Shown here one piece after another: positions 22,623 through 35,512 of a DNA stretch of 64,000 nt. Source of the DNA: Cephalotus follicularis (taxonomy: Eukaryota > Streptophyta > Magnoliopsida > Oxalidales > Cephalotaceae); contig BDDD01000538.1 in assembly GCA_001972305.1 (NCBI GenBank), positions 480,704 through 544,703 on the forward strand, in the 5' to 3' direction. The notes under the pieces are model-generated. The model made no database searches, was not told the DNA's origin, and worked only from the letters and a program-made list of their open reading frames with translations. A program made the translations under genes and the position numbers. Within the stretch, counting starts at the first letter, position 1. Each line of letters opens with the position of its first letter.

Positions 22623-24851
22623 GAACTCGTTGTGACCATACCGTGTCCGGAAGGCAGTCTTCTCAATGTCTCATTCCCTTACTCTAAGCTGGTGATAACC
22701 CAATCTCAAATCGAGCTTGGAAAACACCCTTGACACTTGCAACTGGTCGAACAAATTTTCGATGTGTAGGAGGGGGTATTTGTTTTTCATAGTTTCCTTG
22801 TTCAACATTCTGTAGTCGATGCAAAGCCTCATCGACCCATCTTTTTTCTTGACAAATAACACAGGCGCACCTCACGGAGAAACACTGGATCTAACAAAAC
22901 CTTTATCAGTTAGGTCTTGCAACTGTAACTTCAACTCTCGCAACGCTGCAGGAGCCATCCGATAAGTTGTTTTAGAGATAGGAGTTGTTCCAAGAACAAG
23001 ATCAATGACAAACTCCATACTCCTCTTCGGTGGTAAAGACCCCAAGTCACAAGGAAATACGTCTGCAAATTCACACACAACCAGAATTTCCTCCATACTC
23101 AAACCTTTCTCCTTCCTTCGATCAATTACGTAAGCCAGGTACCCTTCGCATCCCTTCTCTAGATACCTCGATGCTCAAATAAAGGATATGATCAGTGTCG
23201 AGAACCCTTTGTCTCCCTTGAACTGAAATGTCGTACCATCTGATAGACAAAAATCCACAGTTTTATTATAGCAATCCATGCAAGCACGGTGTGCTGATAG
23301 CCAATCCATCCCTAGTATAACATCAAAGTTACGGATAGGTAGAACTATCAAATCTGCATACAACGAAATGCCTACCATAGACATCTCGCAACTCCTATAT
23401 ACCGAGTCAGTGTACATAGAAGTCCAAGTCGGTGTACTCACATCAAGCATATATGACATGCAGTCAGGGGTAACATCTAAGCAAGATGCAAAACGTGCAG
23501 ATATAAAAGAATGCGATGCTCCAGAATCCATCAACACCCTAGCAGAAAAACCATAGATATACAGAGTACCTCCAACGACAGTAGTCGACTTTGGAACCAC
23601 TTTCTGAGCAAGTACAAAAACTCTACCTTTCGCAATTCCCTTGACGGTGTCTCTCCCCTGTGATGGCCCCGCCGCCGCACCACTACTACTTCCTGGCCTA
23701 GTAGGTGCTGTTGCTGAACCGAATGACCAGGTGCCTCGCACCTCAAGCACCAGCCATTGTACCTCCAGCAATCTTTCTATTGGTGGCCCGTACGACCACA
23801 ATGGAAACAACCTCCGGATCTAACACTATTCCCTTGGCTGGGAGAACCCTGTGAAGCTGTCTGCTGAGATTTGCTCTTGGACGACTTCGTCGGAGAACCA
23901 CCATCTTGCCATTTTGACGATGATGGCCTCGATTGTGTAGGACTCTATTTATTCTATTGTGCGCGAGCTCTTTCAACCCGGTCTTCACTGGATATGCTCT
24001 CCCGTAGCCTTGCTTTCTGAGCGACCTCTACAAAAGCCCCAGTTCCATAGCCCTAATTCTTGACCGAAGATCCGGCCGTAGACCCCTCATAAATATCCGT
24101 ATCTTTTTCCCATCATCAGCCACCAGATAGAGTGAATGTCTGGCTAGCTCTATGAACCTTGCTTGATATTCTGTCACCATCATCTCCCCCTGTCGCAATT
24201 CCAAAAGCTCTGCTCCTGTCGCTCTTGCTCAATCCATGGAACATAGGTCTCCAAGAACTCTTTCTGGAATTTGTCCCAAGTGTTGTCAAGCCGATTAGAT
24301 TCACACTTTTCTTTGACCATCTCCCACTAGTGAGTGGCCTCACCCCATAGACAGTATACAGCAAACTTCAGTTTTTGATCGTTCGTACCGTCCATCACTT
24401 CAAAGATTTTCTCTAAATCTTGCAGCCATCTCTCAGCAACGGTGGCATCATGTGCCCCCCAGAAACTGGGCGGATTCTGCCTCATGAACCTTTCAAGGTT
24501 CCTCCCAAACTGATTACCATCCTCTCTCGGGCAATGTTCAGGAGCTCTATGTCGCGACCGAGCTTGCGCGTAGTACTGGCGCATCTCTTCCGCATTAGCC
24601 ATATTAAAGGCCATCTGTTATTGAAAGTAATCCGCAATACGGGTCATCGGATCTCTCTCATATTAGGGAACATTCATCCCTTGTGGAACATTCGCTTCCT
24701 CAGGGGCATTTGCTCCAACAGCTCTAGTTGTAGTACGTGTTCTCCTTCTGTCCATTTCTTCCTATAAGAAGGATGCCTATTAGTCACAACTTTAGGAAAA
24801 CAACTTATTAATTGCCAAGGATAGTATCCTAGCTAAGCATATATGGAATAT

Positions 24852-24863
24852 GCTCCGATACCA
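24852..24863 (-). other. Primer binding site of element C
   Basis: Minus strand TGGTATCGGAGC, one change from the tRNA-iMet complement TGGTATCAGAGC, 4 bases from the LTR start at 24868. Confidence 0.82.
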
Positions 24864-24867
24864 CTAT

Positions 24868-25769
24868 TGTCACAACCCGTTCACAGGAACAACATAAAAG
24901 TGGTAAAGGCAAATAACATTTAATATCCAGCTTATGCAAGTACTATCAAAAAATTAAACTTTTCAAACATGATATCAGTTGCGGAAGCATTAAAAACTCA
25001 TAAGGTGAAAAACACGTAACGTGCATCCCATACTACACGTTACCAAATACATGTCTGTCATAGTTAAAAGCCCATGAAACGGAGCGTGATCCAAAATACA
25101 TTATCCAGTAATATCACGAGACAAGTAAACCGGAAATATAGCACAACACTTAGGGGGACATAACCCCAAGTAAAAACATTATTAAAACTTGTACTTCATC
25201 TATGCTGATTCCCGAAGCTGGTCCACTGCATCAATCTGTAAAGTAGGGGATTAGCCTTTGTCCTCACTTGGCTAAGTCATAAGAGTAATTTGGGATCGAC
25301 ATTACATGCATGTCATGAAATGTATGCATAGATGATGCAGTGCAGTAAAAATACAAGTTTATATATATGAAAAAATATATATAAGTTTAACAGTATAGTA
25401 AAATATTAGTAGAGACATATATATGATAATATGTGTATGCAATAACAGTACAGTGGTAACCTGGCCAGGGCTACATCAACAGGCACAGTAATGTCCGAAT
25501 AGGACCAATAAACAGTACAGTAAGTCCACAAAGGTACCACAAACAAGTAGTCAGTATGTACAACGCCGCCAATTCCTGGCCCCACGCTGCACTCTCACTT
25601 CTGTCCCGTCTCTGGACAACCAAGAAAGTCACCAGTACAGTATAGTGAGTTACCCAGCCAACTCTTGGCCCCTAGGTCAACCATGGCGCTAGTCAACGCT
25701 GGCAGTCCCTGCCACGCAACTAGTACTGCTCAAGCACAAACACAGTAAATTCACAGAACAGGTACGGTG
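24868..25769 (-). repeat. LTR of element C, partial
   Basis: It starts TGTCACAACCCG and aligns with the first part of LTR D (shared words such as GCGGAAGCA and GCATCCCATAC). It stops near 25769, where copia sequence begins, far shorter than D's 2.5 kb. A hairpin TTAGCC...GGCTAA is at 25251-25275. Confidence 0.8.
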
Positions 25770-25806
25770 CATACAATTCATCAAAATCAATTCCCTCTTC
25801 TTGGAA
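25770..25806 (-). mobile_element. Copia element 1, short RT piece left of element D
   Basis: The minus strand encodes GYFQEEGIDFDE, the RT motif that follows KGY in Ty1/copia. The other side of the motif (LVAKGY) is at 35513 onward, so the two parts are one copia element split by element D. Confidence 0.8.
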
Positions 25807-26515
25807 ATATCTGTCACACCCCGTTTCCCACAACATAGACAACATATAAAGTGGTACGCAATCAACATAAGGTAATCCAGCTCATGCAAAATACCAATAA
25901 ATTTAAAACCTTCGATAGCGGAAGCAACAACTTAAATGAGCCGAATATAAAAAACACATCACGCATCCCATACCACGTGATGCCCGATAATCCAACCATA
26001 ACTGTTGATCTCCCAAAATGGAGCGTGAAAATGATACAATACAAGATAACAATATCATTTATTACAAAATCCAGATAACATGATCACTCAAAAATAGAAA
26101 GAGAATATCCAGGCCTTCTCTTTAAGTCTCCGTGCATGCTCCAGATCAAGACTACACCATCAATCTGTTACAGTAGGGGTTAGCCTTTGTCCTCATTCGG
26201 CTAAGTGAATAAACCCCTAAATACAGTTCAAGTCATATGATAATGAGTGTCATGAATGAATGCATTAAGATGTGACATGATATATAATTCCCAAGTAAAT
26301 ATACTTTCGTATGTACATATATAAAAATATAAGCGTGCTTACAATACAAGTATAACTCATAGGTTATATCAACACAAGCAAGAAATATGTTCCAAAAAGG
26401 AACCAGACAATCCAATCGTCATGACCGCCACGTCCTGGCCCCAACGTCATGCACTCTTACTCCACCCCCGGGAGCAAGTCCAATAAGTTGTTTAGCATGG
26501 TGGCTAAACCAACAA

Positions 26516-26693
26516 CAAGTTACTAGCACAGTGGCGAGTAATCAGCAAGTTATTAGCACGATGGCTAATAATCAACAAGTTATTAGCACGGTGGCTAATA
26601 ATCACAAGTTATTAGCACGATGGCTAATAATCAACAAGTTATTAGCACGGTGGCTAATAATCACAAGTTATTAGCACGGTGACCAATAATCAG
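26516..26693. repeat. 30-bp minisatellite in LTR D, six units
   Basis: Unit CAAGTTATTAGCACGGTGGC plus TAATAATCA, with six copies in tandem and a decayed copy just before. The right LTR has four (33753-33871). Confidence 0.93.
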
Positions 26694-27179
26694 CAAGCAC
26701 AAGCAATTCAAGTACAAGTCAAGCAATTACATATAATTACTTGATCAAAATATATTTGTTTAAAATATATTTTTCCATTCACAAGTTGTAATAAGTTACA
26801 AAACTTAAAATAATACATTTCTCTATCTTTGGAAATACTTCCCCAATCATTTCGAAAATATATACATTCGTAAATTATACATTTTCGCAAATTACGTTTG
26901 GTTTCATAATCAAACCTTTAAAACATGTCATTGGAAATACTTCCCCCTTTCTCTCGAAAACATATAATTTCATATGTTGACAAATATACATTTTCGTATA
27001 CAAATGATCATAATGATCATGCAAGCTTTTCAAATTGCTTTAACACTTTCAGGAAGGCAACCATAATGCAAGTCACAGTAACAATGCAAACATATGCTCA
27101 GAATGCATCTAGGTTCGTTCCTAAAGTCGTTTCGGGTCTAACGGTTCTCATTCGTGCAAAATTCTACTGTCCAGGAGGA

Positions 27180-28175
27180 AAGACGTCGATGTCATTCTTT
27201 AAGGCGTCGATGTCTTTTAGCCTAAAGTGCCAATCCTATGTACAAATATTTCCAGGCGTATTCGAACCAAAGACGTCGATGTCTTTTTCATACCAGAGAA
27301 TATCAGTTCGCAAGCCTTGGTTCTAGAGGGTAAAATCCAACCTTTTGATCCCTCATCTAAACGAATACACCACTTTAAAAGTGTAAGGCATGCTACTGGT
27401 TAACATTAGCTTAACCAGAATCTCAATCCAATCATTAACATGCAATTCACCGTGCTATACATTAACTTAGAACTCAAAATGCACATATAAATCCATCACT
27501 TTCCCCTACCTTATTGTTCCAAGTTAGGAACTGGAAAGTCCACCTCTTTAAGTATCCAAACAGGTCACAGCAGCCCCCTCTAGGTCCGTCCCGTAGCTGC
27601 ACCAGTGGTTCCAAGCTCCAAGTTCCAAGTCCAACAATGGCACACAAACACTCACTGTTTTCTTCCTTCTCTCTCTTCTGGTGTTGTAAAACGAGAGAGG
27701 TAAGTGGGGAGGGTCGTTCTTATGCAGAATTCTCCCACCTAACACCTTTCTTCTGTCATTTAACAGCCACTCCCGAGATCTCTCCCACTTCCAAGTTTTC
27801 TGCATTTCTTTTTATTTTCTATTCTTCCCTTTTTGCAGGTTGCATGTTAGGATGGCATAATTCCTTGCATGTTCCATGTGAGGGTGGGTTTTAGTGCTCC
27901 TGGTCAGTACACTAGCATGCTCAACACGTCGAAACGCACTTGAAAAGGCATTAGGTAAAGCCTCTAAACAATTCCCCTTTGCATGTTACTCTGCCGATGA
28001 AGAACGTGATGGCCATTCTTACAAAGGCGTAGACGTCTTTCCTTAGACGTCGATGTCTTTTCTCCTTTCGTAAGAAGGTGTCGATGCCTTCTCCCCATGT
28101 CGACGCGCATGTCCCTTCATTCACGTGTACCCTGGTTTCAATAGGCGTCGACATCTTTCGAAAAGACGTCGATGT
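27180..28175. repeat. GACGTCGATGTC word clusters in the left LTR of D
   Basis: Copies and near-copies of (A)GACGTCGATGTCTTT, GGCGTCGA and GTGTCGATGCC lie in two groups, 27180-27290 and 28025-28175. Unlike a tandem array, the words are spaced by unrelated DNA. Confidence 0.8.
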
Positions 28176-28348
28176 GTTTTTGCCAAAACAGCACCGTTTC
28201 AAGCTTTAACATACACATTCCATTACCAAAGTCATAAGTAGGGTTTACAAGCATCTTTTGAGTTCAAAACTCGACATTCTCATTAAATCAGGTTTAAGGA
28301 TTACATCATAATGGAAATATTACATTCAGAAAAATACCGGGCATTACA

Positions 28349-28364
28349 TCCACCCCTCCTTCAA
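28349..28364 (-). other. Polypurine tract of element D
   Basis: Minus strand TTGAAGGAGGGGTGGA directly abuts the LTR start TGTAATGCCC. It is followed inward by the common chromovirus phrase around AATTTCGAGGACG. Confidence 0.82.
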
Positions 28365-28393
28365 GAAATTTCGTCCTCGAAATTAACACGATA

Positions 28394-31300
28394 CTAGAAC
28401 AAGTGTGGGTAGCGTTCTCGGATGTCCTCCTCATGCTCCCAAGTTGCCTCATCAAGTTTGTGAAACTGCCATTGAACCTTGACCATGGAAATGGTTCGGT
28501 TCCTCAAGGTCTGTGCCTTCCGATCGAGAATTCGCACAGGTAAGTCCTCACAAGATAGATCATCCTGCACCGGAATAGTATCATAATCCAGGACATGTGA
28601 TGGGTCCAGAATATATCTCCTTAACATAGATATGTGGAAGACGTCATGCACGTTTGACAGTGCAGGAGGTAAGGCAATCTGATAGGCTACCTCCCCAACT
28701 CTCTCTAGAATCTCGAAAGGACCAATGTAGCGAGGAGCTAATTTGCCCTTCTTCCCAAACCGTTGCACGCCTTTCCACAGAGATACCTTTAAGAACACAT
28801 GATCTCCAACATTGAAGGTTAAAGGCCTTCTCTTCACATTGTCAGCGTAGCTCTTTTGCCAACTTTGAGCTACTAGCAACTTCTCTTTGATGAACTTGAC
28901 TTTCTCTGAAGTCTCCTCCACTAAATCCGACCCAAGCAATGGTCGTTCACCAACCTCGTCCCAACAGACAGGTGACCTACACTTCCTCCCATACAGTGCC
29001 TCGTATGGAGCCAGGCCAATACTCGAGTGATAGCTATTGTTATATGAAAACTCTATCAGTGGAATATGATCCTCCCAGGTTTCGCCAAAATCGATAACAC
29101 AGGCCCGAAGCATGTCTTCCAAGGTTTGGATGGTACGCTCCGACTGCCCGTCTATCTGAGGGTGGAAAGCAGTACTGAGGTTCAATCTCATCCCGAAGGC
29201 TGTCTGGAATCTCTTCCAGAAGTTGGAAGTGAAGATCGAATCCCTATCACAAACGATGCTCACCGGAACACCGTGCAATCTCACAATCTCCTTTACATAT
29301 AACCGAGCCAACTTGCTCGCAGAATTAGTGACATGTGTGGGCAAGAAGTGTGCTGATTTGGTGAGTCTATCAATAATAACCCACACGGCATTATGTCGAT
29401 GCCTAGTCAGTGGAAACCCAGAAACAAAGTGGATCGTGATATGTTCTCATTTCTACTCTGCCACTAGTAAAGACTGTAACAGTCCCGCAGGTCTCTGGTG
29501 CTCAGCCTTGACCCTTTGGCAAGTTAAACACTTTGGGACAAATTCAGAAATCTCGCGCTTCAAGCCGGGCCACCAGTAAGTCTTCTTCATATCTTGGTAC
29601 ATCTTGGTGCTACCATGATGAATACTATACAGGGATTTGTGAGCCCCGCCGAGTAGTTCATCTTTCACTCTTGGATCGTTCAGAAGACATACACATCCCC
29701 GATATCTCATAATACCATCATCATGTACTCTAAAATCAGACTCTGAATCCAGATTCTCTCGAATCCGTTGCAGTTCAGGATCATGCGGTTGTGCATCCTT
29801 GATGCGATGCAGCAACACTGGTTCTACCCGTATGCGGGCCAGAAAGATCCCTGGTGACTAATTGAATGGGGACCATTCCCGGAAGTCTTCCAACATCTTC
29901 CATTGCGACACCATTGTACTGGCAACCATAGCCTTGCGGCTCAAGGCATCAGCGACTACGTTCGCTTTCCCCGGGTGGTGCTGGATGCTGCAGTCATAAT
30001 CATTGAAGAATTCCACCCACCTGCGCTGTCTCATGTTCAGTGCGTCCTGACAGAACAGGTACCTCAGACTCTTATGATCGGTAAAGATCTCAAATTGTGC
30101 CCCATAAAGATAGTGTATCCACTTCTGAAGGGCAAACATAATAGCTGCCAGTTCAAGGTCATGAGTCGGGTAGTTTTCTTCATACGCCTTCAGCTTCCTC
30201 GAGGCATATGCGATCACCCTGCCTCGCTGCATCAATACACAGCCCAAACCCTTTCCCGATGCGTCATTGTAGACTGCAAAGCCCTCATTACCTTCAGGTA
30301 ATGCCAGGACAGGAGCGGAAACCAACCGGTCCTTCAGTTCACTGAAACTGGCTTCGCAATCATCATCCCAGACAAACAAAGTCTTCTTCTGGGTCAGTCT
30401 TGTTAAAGGCTCAGCTATTCTTGAGAAATTCTGGATAAACCTCCTGTAATATTCCGCCAAGCCAAGAAAACTGCGTACCTCCGTTACATTCTTCGGCTGT
30501 GGCCAATCTCGTACTACCTCTGTCTTTGACGGAACCACCGCCAAACCTTCTCCATATACAATGTGACCAAGAAAGATCACATGGTCAAGCCAAAATTCAC
30601 ATTTACTGAATTTGGCATATAGCTGGTGCTCTCGGAGAATCTGTAAAGCCAACCTCAGGTGGGAAGCATGCTCCTCCTCACTTTTCGAGTATACAAGTAC
30701 GTCGTCAATAAACACAACGATGAACTGGTCCAAGTACGGTCGGAACACATCGTTCATCAATGACATGAACGCAGTCGGTGCATTGGTAACACCAAAAGGC
30801 ATCACTAGGAATTCATAGTGACCGTATCTTGTCCGGAAGGCAGTTTTCTCAATATCTCCTTCCCTCACCATCAACTAGTGATATCCTGTTCTCAGATCAA
30901 GCTTAGAGAACACCCTCGCTCCTTGAAACTGGTCGAACAAATCTTCGATGTGAGGTAAAGGATACTTGTTCTTGATAGTTGCTTTGTTCAACATTTGGTA
31001 ATCGATGCAGAGTCTCATCGACCCATCCTTCTTCTTGACGAACAGCACGGGTGCACCCCACGGTGAAACACTGGGTCTTACAAAACCTTTATCAATCAGG
31101 TCTTGTAATTGCAGCTTCAGCTCTCGCAACTCAGCCGGAGCCATCCGATAGGGTGATTTAGAGATAGGAGCCGTTCCAGGAACAAGGTCAATAACGAACT
31201 CCATACTCCTCTTGGGTGGTAAGGATCCTAAGTCATCAGGAAACACATCCAGAAATTCACACACAACCGGAATTTCTTCCAAGCTCAAGCCTTTCTCCTT

Positions 31301-31717
31301 CCTGCTATCAATAACATAAGCCAAATATCCCTCACATCCCTTCTCCAAGTATCTCGATGCTCGGATAAAAGATATGATCGGTGTAGAGAATCCTTTGTCT
31401 CCCTTGAACTGAAAAGTCGTTCCGTCGGGCAGACAAAAGTCCACAGTCTTGTGGTAGCAATCCATACGAGCACGGTGCGCCGATAGCCAATCCATCCCCA
31501 AAATTACATCGAAGTCACGGATAGGTAGTACAATCAGATCTGCATATAAAGGAATGCCTGCCATAGACATCTCACAACTCCTATATACCGAGTCAGTATA
31601 CATAGAAGTCCCGATCGGTGTACTCACATCAAGTGTATAAGACAAGCAGTCAGGGGTGACATCTAAGCAAGATGCAAAACGTGCAGATATAAATGAATGC
31701 GATGCACCAGAATCCAT
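28394..31717 (-). mobile_element. Element D pol region (protease, RT, RNase H, integrase, chromodomain), fossil
   Basis: Protease about 31400-31717 ([14 protein letters not shown]), RT about 30600-31200 ([22 protein letters not shown]), RNase H about 29950-30250 ([13 protein letters not shown]), integrase about 28700-29800 (HH-CC-like [15 protein letters not shown], then [20 protein letters not shown]). The chromodomain-like end is near 28394-28550 (VQWQFHKLDEATWEHEEDIR), which places it among chromoviruses. It is broken. Confidence 0.92.
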
Positions 31718-31981
31718 CAGTACTCTAGCAGAATAACCATATAAATATAGAGTACCTCCAACAACGGAAGTCGACTCTGGAACCTCAGTTTGAGCAAGTA
31801 CAAAAATTCTACCTTTTGCGATGCCTTTGCCCTTATCTCTCCTCTATGATGGTCCCGCTGTGGCCCTGCTGCTTCTAGCTGGTCCGGTAGGTGCCATAGC
31901 CTGACCCTTCGGGCAATCTTTCATCAAATGGCCAGCTGTTCCACACCTTAAACATATCCCGTTCATCCTCCAACAATCCTT

Positions 31982-32943
31982 CTAGAAGTGGCCCTTTAAA
32001 CCACAGTGATAAAAAGCTCCGGTTCCTGCATTACTCCCCTGACTAGGAGTCCCCAAAGTGGTAGTCTGCCCAGATTTGTTCTTCGATGACTTGTTCGGAG
32101 AACCACTGCTTTGCCATCTCGAAGAAGCTGGTCTCGATTGAGTACGAGGTCGCTCAATCCTTCTGTCATTTGCATCAGCTTCCAGAATTCTAGCTCTCTC
32201 AGCAATATCTACAAAACATGTTAGCTGCAACAATAATAACTTAGATCGGATATCCGGACGAAGGCCTTTCAGAAACCTTCGGATCTTTCTGGATTCACCC
32301 TCTACAAGATAGGGCGTGTGTCGAGCCAACTCCACAAAGCGGGTCTGGTACTGAGCTACCGTCATATCACCTTGTCGTAGCTCCATCAATTCTGTCTCTC
32401 TCCTGTCCCGCTCCATCTGTGGAACATAAGCTGCAGAGAATTCTGACTGAAACCGGTCCCAAGTTCTGTCCAGATTTCGAGATTCCCACTTTGCTTCAAC
32501 CATCTCCCACCAATGAGTAGCTTCACCCCATAGGCGGTACACAACAAAGGTAATCTTTTTCTCATCAGTACATCTCAAGGCGTCAAATATCCTCTCCATG
32601 TCTCTCATCCATCGCTCCGCTAAATTGGCATCCAACTCTCCCAGAAATGTAGGAGGATTATGCCTCATGAATCGCTCCAGATCTCTGCCAAAATTTCCAA
32701 CATGGTTGACTTCTGGATCACACTGTCGGGCTTGAGTAGCCTCATACATCTATCTCATCTGCTCCATGTGTACAGCATTGGCTTGGATCTGCTATTGGAA
32801 GAGATCTGCCATGCGCTCGAAGTTACTCCTCTCGTCGTGTACTAGAGGGACATTCACTTCCGGGGTATTCTCGTGAATAGGCGGGGCATTGTTTACTTCG
32901 TCAGCTCTACGCCTTCCACGTCTGCCTCCCCTTCGATCCATTT
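31982..32943 (-). mobile_element. Element D gag region, fossil
   Basis: Begins MDRRGGRRGRRRADEVNN at about 32943. The gag domain has AERWMRDMERIFDALRC and TFVVYRLWGEATHWW around 32450-32620, followed by a basic linker and a zinc knuckle near 31980 (FYHCGLKGHF). It is broken. Confidence 0.9.
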
Positions 32944-33029
32944 TGTTTCCTATATGGAATGACAAAATCATTAGGAAACAATTTAACAACTTTTGAGAAA
33001 CTTATCCCAGCTTAGCATATATGGAATAT

Positions 33030-33041
33030 GCTCTGACACCA
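33030..33041 (-). other. Primer binding site of element D
   Basis: Minus strand TGGTGTCAGAGC, one change from the tRNA-iMet complement, 4 bases from the LTR at 33046. Confidence 0.85.
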
Positions 33042-33045
33042 CTGT

Positions 33046-35512
33046 TGTCACACCCCGTTTCCCACAACATAGACAACATATAAAGTGGTACGCAATCAAC
33101 ATAAGGTAATCCAGCTCATGCAAAATACCAATAAATTTAAAACCTTCGATAGCGGAAGCAACAACTTAAATGAGCCGAATATAAAAAACACATCACGCAT
33201 CCCATACCACGTGATGCCCGATAATCCAAACATAACTGTTGATCGCCCAAAACGGAGCGTGAAAATGATACAATACAAGATAACAATATCATTTATTACA
33301 AAATCCAGATAACATGATCACTCAAAAATAGAAAGAGAATATCCAGGCCTTCTCTTTAAGTCTCCGTGCATGCTCCACATCAAGACTACTCCATCAATCT
33401 GTTACAGTAGGGGTTAGCCTTTGTCCTCACTCGGCTAAGTGAATAAACCCATAAATACAGTTCAAGTCATATGATAATGAGTGTCATGAATGAATGCATT
33501 AAGATGTGACATGATATATAATTCCCAAGTAAATATACTTTCGTATGTACATATATAAAAATATATGCGTGCTTACAATACAAGTATAACTCATAGGTTA
33601 TATCAACACAAGCAAGAAATATGTTCCAAAAAGGAACCAGACAATCCAATCGTCATGACCGTCGCCACCTCCTGGCCCCAACGTGATGCACTCTTACTCC
33701 ACCCCTGGGAGCGAGTCCAATAAGTTGTTTAGCATGGTGGCTAAACCAACAACAAGTTACTAGCACAGTGGCGAGTAATCAGCAAGTTATTAGCACGATG
33801 GCTAATAATGAACAAGTTATTAGCACGGTGGCTAATAATCACAAGTTATTAGCACGGTGGCCAATAATAAGCAAGCACAAGCAATTCAAGTACAAGTCAA
33901 GCAATTACATATAATTACTTGATCAAAATATATTTGTTTAAAATATATTTTTCCGTTCACAAGTTGTAATAAGTTACAAAACTTAAAACAATACATTTCT
34001 CTATCTTTGGAAATACTTCCCCAATCATTTCGAAAATATATACATTCGTAAATTATACATTTTCGCAAATTATGTTTGGTTTCATAATCAAACCTTTAAA
34101 ACATGTCATTGGAAATACTTCCCCCTTTATCTCGAAAACATATAATTTCATATGTTGACAAATATACATTTTCTTATACAAATGATCATAATGATCATGC
34201 AAGCTTTTCAAATTGCTTTAACACTTTCAGGAAGGCAACCATAATGCAAGTCACAGTAACAATGCAAACATATGCTCAGAATGCATCTAGGTTCGTTCCT
34301 AAAGTCGTTTCGGGTCTAACGGTTCTCATTCGTGCGAAATTCTACTGTCCAGGAGGAAAGACGTCGATGTCATTCCTTAAGGCGTCGATGTCTTTTAGCC
34401 TAAAGTGCCAATCCTATGTACAAATATTTCCAGGCGTATTCGAACCAAAGACGTCGATGTCTTTTACAAAGACGTCGATGTCTTTTTCATACCAGAGAAT
34501 ATCAGTTCGCAAGCCTTGGTTCTAGAGGGTAAAATCCAACCTTTTGATCCCTCATCTAAACGAATACACCACTTTAAAAGTGTAAGGCATGCTACTGGTT
34601 AACATTAGCTTAACCATGCTATACATTAACTTAGAACTCAAAATGCACATATAAATCCATCACTTTCCCCTACCTTATTGTTCCAAGTTAGGAACTGGAA
34701 AGTCCACCTCTTTAAGTATCCAAACAGGTCACAGCAGCCCCCTCTAGGTCCGTCCCGTAGCTGCACCAGTGGTTCCAAGCTCCAAGTTCCAAGTCCAACA
34801 ATGGCACACAAACACTCACTGTTTTCTTCCTTCTCTCTCTTCTGGTGTTATAAAACGAGAGAGGTAAGTGGGGAGGGTCGTTCTTATGCAGGTTTCTCCC
34901 ACCTAACACCTTTCTTCTGTCATTTAACAGCCACTCCCGAGATCTCTCCCACTTCCAAGTTTTCTGCATTTCTTTTTATTTTCTATTCTTCCCTTTTTGC
35001 AGGTTGCATGTTAGGATGGCATAATTCCTTGCATGTTCCATGTGAGGATAGGTTTTAGTGCTCCTGGTCAGTACACTAGCATGCTCAACACGTCGAAACG
35101 CACTTGAAAAGGCATTAGGTAAAGCCTCTAAACAATTCCCCTTTGCATGTTACTCTGCCGATGAAGAACGTGATGGCCATTCTTACAAAGGCGTCGACGT
35201 CTTTCCTTAGACGTCGATGTCTTTTCTCCTTTCGTATGAAGGTGTCGATGCCTTCTCCCCATGTCGACGCGCATGTCCCTTCATTCACGTGTACCCTGGT
35301 TTCAATAGGCGTCGACGTCTTTTGAAAAGATGTCGATGTGTTTTTGCCAAAACAGCACCGTTTCAAGCTTTAACATACACATTCCATTACCAAAGTCATA
35401 AGTAGGGTTTGCAAGCATCTTTTGAGTTCAAAACTCGACATTCTCATTAAATCAGGTTTAAGGATTACATCATAATGGAAATATTACATTCAGGAAAATA
35501 CCGGTCGTTACA
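33046..35512 (-). repeat. 5' LTR of element D (2,467 bp)
   Basis: TGTCACACCCCG to GGTCGTTACA. Same content as the left LTR with four instead of six minisatellite units. The hairpin is at 33414-33438, the word clusters at 34360-34490 and 35185-35345. Confidence 0.94.
33753..33871. repeat. 30-bp minisatellite in the right LTR of D, four units
   Basis: Same unit as 26516-26693, two units fewer. Confidence 0.92.

Larger units (their letters stand above)
22623..25769 (-). mobile_element. Element C: Ty3/gypsy (Tekay-type) 5' part, interrupted by the CACTA
   Basis: A minus-strand gypsy relic: reverse transcriptase start at 22623-23100, protease around 23175-23560, CCHC/linker around 23700-23990, gag around 24110-24770, tRNA-iMet-like PBS and part of its LTR. 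It resembles element D closely enough to align by eye throughout (for example the [10 protein letters not shown] stretch). The RT-to-integrase half should lie on the other side of the CACTA but is not seen. It is heavily broken, with more than six interruptions, and is older than D. Confidence 0.88.
25812..28348 (-). repeat. 3' LTR of element D (2,537 bp)
   Basis: TGTCACACCCCG to GGGCATTACA. It carries a six-unit 30-bp minisatellite (26516-26693), GACGTCGATGTC word clusters and the TTAGCC/GGCTAA hairpin at 26180-26204. Confidence 0.94.
25812..35512 (-). mobile_element. Element D: complete-ended Ty3/gypsy Tekay-type retrotransposon (9.7 kb)
   Basis: Two LTRs (25812-28348 and 33046-35512), PPT next to the left LTR, PBS next to the right LTR, and a perfect 5-bp target duplication ATATC (25807-25811 and 35513-35517). 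Internal order on the minus strand is gag, CCHC, protease, RT, RNase H, integrase. The structure is whole, but the coding part has about five interruptions. The LTRs differ by about 1% in substitutions by eye, suggesting a recent insertion (well under a million years at usual plant rates, a rough figure). Confidence 0.96.

Noticed and set aside
26516-26693. A satellite or centromeric array
   Set aside because: Only six 30-bp units, confined to the LTR of element D and present in both LTRs.
27514-27894. A small secreted protein gene (also at 34678-35058)
   Set aside because: The same frame occurs in both LTRs of element D at the same place. It is LTR sequence with no known domain.
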